From contig NC_079910.1 in assembly GCF_024868665.1 (NCBI RefSeq), forward strand, positions 10,910,000-10,973,999: DNA of 64,000 nt, written 5' to 3'. Positions 30,001-39,000 of the stretch are shown here, one piece after another. The notes below the pieces were generated by a model. It did no database searches. It was not told where the DNA came from and saw only the letters and a list, made by a program, of their open reading frames with translations. Position numbers and translations under genes: made by a program. Positions within the stretch are counted from its first letter, which is position 1. Every line of letters starts with the position of its first letter. Origin of the DNA: Triplophysa rosa (Eukaryota > Chordata > Actinopteri > Cypriniformes > Nemacheilidae).

Positions 30001-33000
30001 GCTGTCGTCATCTAAAAAGCAAGTCGAGAACTGCATTCAACACCACATTTGATGTACTATACTGTATGTAAACAGAGATGCTGTTTCCATTAGTCATGGA
30101 TTTATCTACTTAAGATCTTGTTACTATTTACAGCACAATAAACAGAAGCATAAGACACTACAAGTCTGACCTAAGACAGAGATCTTCTGACCTGAGAAAC
30201 AAGCTGCTTTTGTCTTCTCCTGTCTTCTCTCTGCTGAAATAACGAACACTGTCACTAGCTGTGAAAGCTGCCGGGTCGGCGCAGTAAGCAGAGCATGCTT
30301 AGCGTGCCACAGTGCTCAGAAGCAGGAGGTAAACTGACCTGTGTCTGATCTATGGGGGTTTTTTCTGACTGCTGTCCTTCTACTACTGCGTGCAGTGCTC
30401 AGGAACTGTCTGAGAAAGTCCCTGAATCTTCTGAGCCCTGACACTAGCTCAGTAAACCTCAAGCAAACCCTGAACTCAGCTGCGTGGAAAATAACTCATG
30501 CTAATGATATATTAAAGGGGTCATATGACACGGCTAAAACGAATATTATCGTTTGTTTTAGATGTAATGCAATGTGTATACACGATTTAAGGTTTAAAAA
30601 CGCTGTATTTTCCACATACCGTGCATGTTTGTATCTCCTCTTTGCCCCGCCTCTCTGAAACATGCAGATTTTTAACAAAGCTCATCGCTCTGAAAAGCGA
30701 GGTTTGCTATGATTGGCCAGTTAACCAATGCGTAGTGATTGGTCGAATACTGTAACGCCTCTTACCATATTTGGAACATCAGGTTCCAAAGCAATTGTAC
30801 TGACAGGTGCGCCCACCTTACTTGCGTATACATTTGGGCGGTCTTAGTCAAATCATACCACGAACTGACGTAGATTTGTGGGGGTGTGGTTACACGAGGC
30901 GTTTCAGGCAGGTCTGGGTGAGCATTCGCTTTTAGATAGAATGCATCTTTTGTTCCGACACTTTAATTTTTGCAATTTTACTTGTCTAATACATGCATGG
31001 GCAACTTATAACACACCAAAGACACAGAAAGACCCTTATTCGCGCCATATGACCCCTTTAAATTTAGATGGCTGGGTGGATCTCTCAGATAAAATGCAAA
31101 GCACTAAATGACCAGAAGATGCTACAGATTCTTTTAAGACTAGTATGTTTTTCGTAAGGATTTGCTGTTGTGTCAGGTACTGATAATTGTAGTATTGACA
31201 TCACCTACTGACATTTTTACTTTTGTAGTCATACGTCTCCACAGAATTACAAAAAAGAATGTATATACTGCATATAAATAAACCAAATATCCTTAAAGCT
31301 GCAATCTGTCATTTTTTTGGTTAAGTCAAAATCGAAATTTCTAGCATCAGTCAAGTAAGTACATCAGTCTAAAAACGTCTCTTTACCTTACCCCGATTCA
31401 CAACGGTAAGCTTATAATGGATTAAATTGAGTTGTCAGATACAATTTCACAGAATATCATTTGACATTAACCCATGTAAAGATAAATACATAAAGTAACC
31501 TGCAATTTTGTGTTTTAACAGAGATGGTAATATTGAGGCAAAATTTACAGATTTGCAGCTTTATGTATTTTTTAGCATTGTGACATTTATTGCCAGGTAA
31601 TAAGGAAACATTTTAAAAGCCCTAAAAAAACATGATTTTCTTAATGCAAAATATTAAAGATGTAATCCGTAACTTCTATAGTTCAATATAATCTGCTTGT
31701 TGAGCAAGAACAAAAAACAGTGTTCAAAACAGTCTCCTATAACACAACACAGATGGCAACAGAGAAGTAAAAGTTGCAGATTGCAGCTTTAAAACATGGA
31801 CATATTTTTCTGAGATTCACCCAGCTAGACATCAATCTAACTGAAAGTTTGGACACTTCCCATGTCTTTCTTCCTTCTCCTCTCTATAACAAGCATTTCA
31901 CATTTCAGGGGCTGTAGCTTTTATTAACAGGGGTAAACAGTAATACATGCAAAGTATTTGTTACCCTGGCTGCTGTCCTCCTCCGTGCTGCTGAAATCAT
32001 CTTCATAATAAGTGTTGGAGTCTGTGGAGGCGCTGGCGTCGCTGCTAACCGAACCCTTCCTCTGTCTCTGGAGCACGCACGCCTGAATCCAGCAGAACCA
32101 GAGGCACCACATTCATTAACCATACCAGGCCACTTCCTCATTGCAATCAAGACCAAACCGTGAGTTCACATACCTTCTTATATGAGGTGGAGAGCAGTGT
32201 GAAGAGCAGGTTGGTGAGAGGGACAGAGTCAATGAGTCTCTGGACTCTCTGGATGGAGGTGCTTTGGGCCATGATGTTCAGCTCTGCAGGAGGTCCGTCG
32301 CTGGCCCAGCCCTGCAGGGGAGAGAAACCGTTCTGTTTGTATTTGCATTGTAAATATGGGTAGTTCAAAACAACATAAGCAAGTTGTGTTTGCTCTTACT
32401 CTGTGTAAAGCCTCTACTTGCAAGTCCTGGAACAGTGATGTAAGCAGCTTGATTGAGTGATTTGCTAGGATGACTGACAGGACCCCAAAACCTTGGTGCC
32501 TGGTGGGAAATAAAATGAGTTGCAATGGGTTCTTCTAAAAAGCATCACCACTGTTGATGTAATATATTTTAATGTGGGAGGAACAATGGAACATTTAGCT
32601 CAACTTTAGCTTTTGAACATTAGCTTAAAACAATCAATGGTAAAAGGCCTTTTACCCTTTCCCTGGGCCAAGTTTAGGAGATCCTGCTCCTTCCTTGGTT
32701 CGGGTGGCGATGTCTCGGACCCTCAGCGCTGCTAGGGGATCTTTCTCCTTTCCCTTATCGGCCAAGGCGGTGGGGCTCAGATTAAGTATCAGATACAGGC
32801 TGTTTAATAGGCACCAGGCGCCCAAAAGCTGAAAGTTCTGATAATGCTGTCGAAACGGAGTAAGATGTCAAATGTGGGCTATTCTTGCTAAAGCCAGTGG
32901 CTCTGTGACCAAGTCATATGTTCACCTACCTCCCCTCCAGCTCTACGGGAGTTACTGATGGCTTGTCCAATCATGTCATAGATTTCCAGCTGTTGAAAAG

Positions 33001-36000
33001 ACCAAAGCACAACGTTTTGGCCACTGAAAGCCCAGACACTAAACTAGCAGATCTGAAAATATTCCACTCACGCATTTCTGCACGATGGTTGCAGCATCGT
33101 TTTCATATTCTTCCTCCTTGGAGCCAGTGGAGGCCGTGCGAAGCTGCAAGCCGCTACCCACCTGCAGTATTGCCATGCAAGTTGCCACGCTCACACCTAA
33201 AAAAAACACATATCTGAAGAAACCTGCATACATCTGCACTCCACAGCTTTTATTTTTCAGAAAACGCACCTGCATAGAGGCAACTCAGTGCTAACACAGT
33301 CACATCTAGTAGTCTCCCTGGAGTCAAAGGCTCTAGTACAGGCAAGGACAGTGTGTCCAAGGCCATGGTCACATCAATCACCAGGGAGTGAAAACTGTTT
33401 GGAAGAGGCAAGGTCAGCAGAGTCAATCCCACAGAGTTTGCAAGATGAATATGAAAAAACAAGCTCTGCAGATTCATTACCCATTTCGGACAGCCGTGGC
33501 ATCTGCCACGGTGGCCGGCATTATGAAGAAAGAGTTGGCTGAGACTGCGTCCTGGAAGCGGTTGATATACCGCAAGAAGTAGGGAAGGTTGAGGCACACG
33601 CGCAGCAACTTCTCTGAGCCCCCTGCAATGATGCGAGATGACAGTACAGAATACAGCATAAACAAATACAGAATCCTGGCACAATTCCGTAAATTGAATC
33701 AAAAACCCTCCTTATTGTATAAGCATGTCGTATGGTGAATTACCTAACTCCTGTAAACTGGACACATTTTGAGAGATGAAGGCATTCGTCATTTTGGCTT
33801 GCGTTGCCTGATCTGTCGTTGTCTGTTCATCACACTCATTTTCACCCTGTGAAACACATGGCATGGTGTTTTCTTGTTTGCACATAGCATTTATTTACTC
33901 TATGTGATCTTAATGTCATCTTATATTCACTGACCTGCACGTGAGCAGTGGGCGAGGCCAGCACGCTGATGTCAGGGTTAAAAACTGAGGTCAGCTGACT
34001 GAAAAAGTTCATTTGGACTTCTTTATGTCGGAGTTCAGGGTTAACAGGGGAGGGAAGCTCCTTCTGGTCCTCCACTGTAAAACAGAAGCATGCAACACAC
34101 TGTTCATGTAGTAGAATATCAACTAAAGAATCTTTCCTTCATAAACACCAATAAATAAAGGAGATCTTAACTCTCAGCAAAAACAGAACAAAGCTTCATT
34201 TTTACCAGGATGACATTCACACAAAAAGGGTCATACACTTGCATTGACTGGACTGAAGTGTGCCACTTAGAATTTACAGACTGAGCTAAGGGATGTTATC
34301 TCTGGGAAAAGTAGATCTCATGACTAACTTCCGATATTGCATTGTAGAAACGGGGTCATCATAATACCAGCATCTCAGTAATCAGTGCCAGTTACAATTT
34401 AAATATATTAATTTCATTATCAAAGCATAAAAAAACATTTGCTACTGAACCCAAGACCTAATATATAATTCCTAAAATAGCAAGCCCAGGTAACTATACG
34501 TTACAGCTGCGTTACATCGTTGCCGTTGTATCGTTTTATCATTTCAATTGTAAAAAGCGAAATAGCTTTGTCTGGATGCCTGGACATCAAACTGAAACGT
34601 GCCTGCGTGGAAAGTACTACCAAAGCCACTTCATGGAAAGCCTGCCACCTTAAGCTAAAAACTCGTAACGCCCAATGCTATCGCCGCACGGAACGCAGGT
34701 AGAGACTAGACACTGGATATGATTGGCTGAGGTGCCTCTCGTGATCGATGTTAACCTTTATGCTCCAATTGTAAGTATTACAGACCCATACATCTCCCTA
34801 TCACAAGAAAATCTTTGGTACTACCAGCGAAAACAACCTCAGCATGGAGAGAGAAACGTATGCATTCTGTAGCTGGAAATACAATCATTATTTTGAGTTT
34901 ATTTCTGTCAAAGGCAAGAACATTGTTGAAAAAAACAACCTGAAAGGGCAGTACAGCACGGTTAAACTTCTGGAGAAAGTAACGTCACCGGGCACGGAGA
35001 GCAATGTATCAACTTCTAGTGTCGAGTGCCAGGCTGCTATTAGCAAAATGTTATGCTGTCAGACTAGTTTTTGCTGCTCTAACTAACGCTGTTATATTTG
35101 TTAAATGACGAAGAAATCATCATAGAAATATGCAGAAGCACTAGTTAAGATATACAAGTTATAAGAAACTAAGGAGAGACTTTTTACATTATGGAGTATG
35201 CAGGTTTAGAAATACTAGTTAACATACGAAAAAATGTTTGAAATTAAAATGTTACAGAGTTTAATTATTATTATTATTTATGACACTCTTTAGTATGGAA
35301 TAAGCAGAAAGAATGTATTAAAATAATTAAAGACGAGATATAGTAAAGTATGCACTTCCCAATAAAGTTTTTGAGGGGTGGGGGGTATGTAACGAGTAAT
35401 GTAACGAGTAGTGTAACTAATTACTTTTGAAATAAATTAATCAGACCAGTAACTTGATTACTTTTAAAAGGAGTAATCAGTAATTTAATTACATTTCCAG
35501 AGTAACTTGCCCAACACTGGTAGTGGGTAATTCAAGTAAACACTAAAGACCTAAGAGTACAATTATTTGCTTGACATGCATGCTGCATATGCTTTATTTT
35601 AAAGAGTCCAAACAGTTTGTAACCAAATGAGCAGCAATAAAGTGACACTGCAGCGTGATGCTTCATTAATTCAAGTCTAGCAGATGTAGTAGTAAAGTGC
35701 ACACATTTATAGTTACAGTCTGTGTCAAGCTTGGGCTGCATCAGCATTCTATGAGATTGCTATCAAATCGGTACTGAAAATGAATTACAGCATCCCTTTA
35801 AATAACACAAGGGTCACAATTAGACATGTGCCTGGTTAACCGCGGTTACCACCAAATCCTGCTGAAACCGAGCTGGCTGCGATAATGCAAGGTATCGTTT
35901 ATTTTAATGATGCGTAGCTTGTCCGTGAAGCATGGCTCTGGGATCAGTAGAAATGCTGCTCGATCTAAAAGCAGAGCGAGTTTGAGTCGCTTATAACGTG

Positions 36001-39000
36001 CATTTAAAAAAGCAACACCCGTCAAACATGATCATTAAAAATATACTTTATTATCATAAAAATATCTGAGGAGGCTTGAGGATCAGTGTTGAAAACATGT
36101 CCTTAGGCATTTCCTACTACTACGTGTGTTATGGTCTTCTTCTGCAGTGCATATTTGGAGTTTCTGCACGAGAGCACCCTCTGTCTTTCGGATGTAGCAG
36201 CATTTTACCGTACTTCACTCACAAGTTGTGCATAAATCACGTGATATATATTTTCGATTAACCGGGCATATGTCTAGTCACAATATCAAGTAAAGCTTAA
36301 AAAAATGACAAACAAGAATGCTCTAAGGCCATCTACTGCTGCACTGATCTACAATGGACTGTCTCTTTAAATACAAGGCAACAGCAAGGCAAACATGAAA
36401 AGCCTACAAATGAAGCGGCACCCCTACTCAAGCCGTTTACTTCCAAACAGCTGTGTTGACATGACAAGCAAGGGCTGCATAATGAAGATGTGGCAAAACT
36501 TTTGTGCACCTCATCCCTATCCTGTAACACCAGGCACATGCTTTGTGAAATCACAGAGATCACTGCACCCAAAACATCACATCAAAACACCAAGCAGGAT
36601 TTAACGCATTTGCGCAAGAAAACTCAAGCGAGATCAATGAACACAGGATAAATCATTTAAATCTTTAGGATAATCTGAAACAACCGGCTCTCACCATCCG
36701 AAAGGGTCTTGACAGTTTGGGGAAGTTTGGCAGACTTCATCATCGCAGTAAAGGTGATGATCTCTGTCCGATCCAATCGACTGCAGCCGGTACAAAGACC
36801 TTTTATTAATAAGATCAGGTGCTTCTGTTGAGAGGACGGGAAACAAACGTTAGCCTACAGTAAAACAGTTTAAAACAGATATACAACATGCATGACACAG
36901 CATGCGGCTTGAAAAAAGCATGTCTGACCTGTGAGACTGCACATGCTTCATCGGGGTTCTCCAGACGCAGCAATGAGAATTCAATCAATATTTTACAGGC
37001 TGCAGCTACAGACAGCAACTGATTTCTGGGGACTGAAATGGGGCAGAAATATGTCAGTTTAAATAAACGGGTAAAAAGTTATTTTTTAATAGCCTGGTAC
37101 TGAAGTAGTTAGGTATTAAAAATAGCGAGTTTGAAAATTGTTCATACTTTGTCCACAAACTGTGGTGATGTAATGTGCAGATAGTGCCACAAAAGAAGAG
37201 TAGAATGGCTCATACTGTTTGTCATGGTGTAGAATCTCAGATTCACTATAAATAGGAGGAAAAAGAAGAGTTAAGCATTTCCCAGGTGCGATGGCACCTA
37301 GTTGTTCCATTTAGCGACCTACATGATTTACTGAGATACACATATAAAACTGTCCTGTGGTGATCATGTAACAGATGATCAACAACAAAAGCTGAAAAAC
37401 AAATTCCATCGAAAGTTAAAACAACATATTGATATGATAAACTCACAGAACAGAAATCTATGATCTGACAGATTTAAAGTGATAGTTCACCCCAAAATTT
37501 TAATTCTGTCATCATTTACTCACCCTCTTGTCATTTCAAACATGTATGACTTTATAACTTATGCATGACACAAAAGAAGATAGTTTGAAGAATGTTGTTG
37601 TTAACCGGCACCCATTCACTTGCATTGGTTTTGTGCCCATTCTATAGAAGTGAATGGGTGCCGGCGATGTTCGGTTATCAACTTTCTTCAAAATATCTTC
37701 TTTTGTGTTTCGCAAAATAATGTCATACAGGTTTAAATGACAAGAGGGTGCGCAGATGATGACTGAATTTTCATTAGTGTGTGAACTATCCCTTGCTTAG
37801 TTCAACGCATGTCAAGAAGTGCTTAGTTCATGTGTAGCAACAACAAAATACAATTGCATAACATAAGCATTAAAATCTCCTTTAAAATCATCTTGAATAT
37901 CAAAGTGTGTAGCGCAGTATCACCAAACTCTATTCTAAGGATAAAGACACAAGTGTGTTGTGTGCCATTTTACAGTTTCATGTTGGATGACACTAAACAC
38001 AGTCACGTGAATATACACAACAGAAACCGATCCAAAAATCGAATTCATTATATGAATAACAATTAACCTCAGTTCAAATTAAAAACAATTTATGATTAAA
38101 TAACAACAGGCAGGTTTAACCCAATTCATATGGGCAGTTTAACTCATTATCAGTCGTGGTACTTTCATTTTCGACTCATCAAGATGCTGGTTAAATAAAG
38201 ACGACTATTAAAATAGTTATATAAATCACAACGTTTATTTTTCATTCAGTTATAACAGTTCCTGTAGTGAGAAATTCGCAGCTAGTCAGGCAATCGATCA
38301 TTTCCGCAATAAGTTAAATGACAGTGACTGTGAAGTGTCAAAAACGAAACTTGGATGGCGGTGAGCATTTGTTGTAAGACAAAGACATGATATCGAAAAG
38401 CTACAAGTAACGCTGCAACAGAGCATAACAAGGGATGTTGATGTTTATTTAACAAAAATTCATAAATAACAAGCCAACAACAACACTAGCACCAACTACT
38501 ATGTCATAGCTTGCTAGCTAGCTATCTGCCACACCTCCCTTTTCGCTTTTAATAAAACTGACTGTCATTAAAATTTTAAATAATATGTTGCTAATGTGGT
38601 TATTACTGACGTACAACGGAATATTTAAATGCATGACAATTTAAAGGGACGCTGCTCTTGACAAGAGCTAATAGTTGTTGGCAGGCTAACTAGCTATGGT
38701 GTAGGTTAATCGAGGGAACAAGCTTATTCAATTTATTCACTACCAACACAAATACAAAGTCGTTTAATTGAGTGGTGGGTGTCGCCAGGTTATCTATTCG
38801 GGTCTATTACATTCTTAAAATGTAAACTAGACTGGTTAACGTTATATGCATGCAAAGTGGAATCTCTAGCCTGATGATGAAGCAGAATCTGATGTTTCTG
38901 CTAACGTTACTGTAAATGCACAGTAACACTACGGCCGTGTGTCAAAACCTTGGGCGCTGCCTACGTATACAGCATTTTTAGGCAGCGAATGCTCGTTTGG

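Noticed and set aside
30230..30515. Possible extra ubr4 exon in the 30012-31964 intron
   Set aside because: Exons 31965-32082 and 29824-30011 already join in phase to [14 protein letters not shown] as in mammals, and no conserved frame was found between them.
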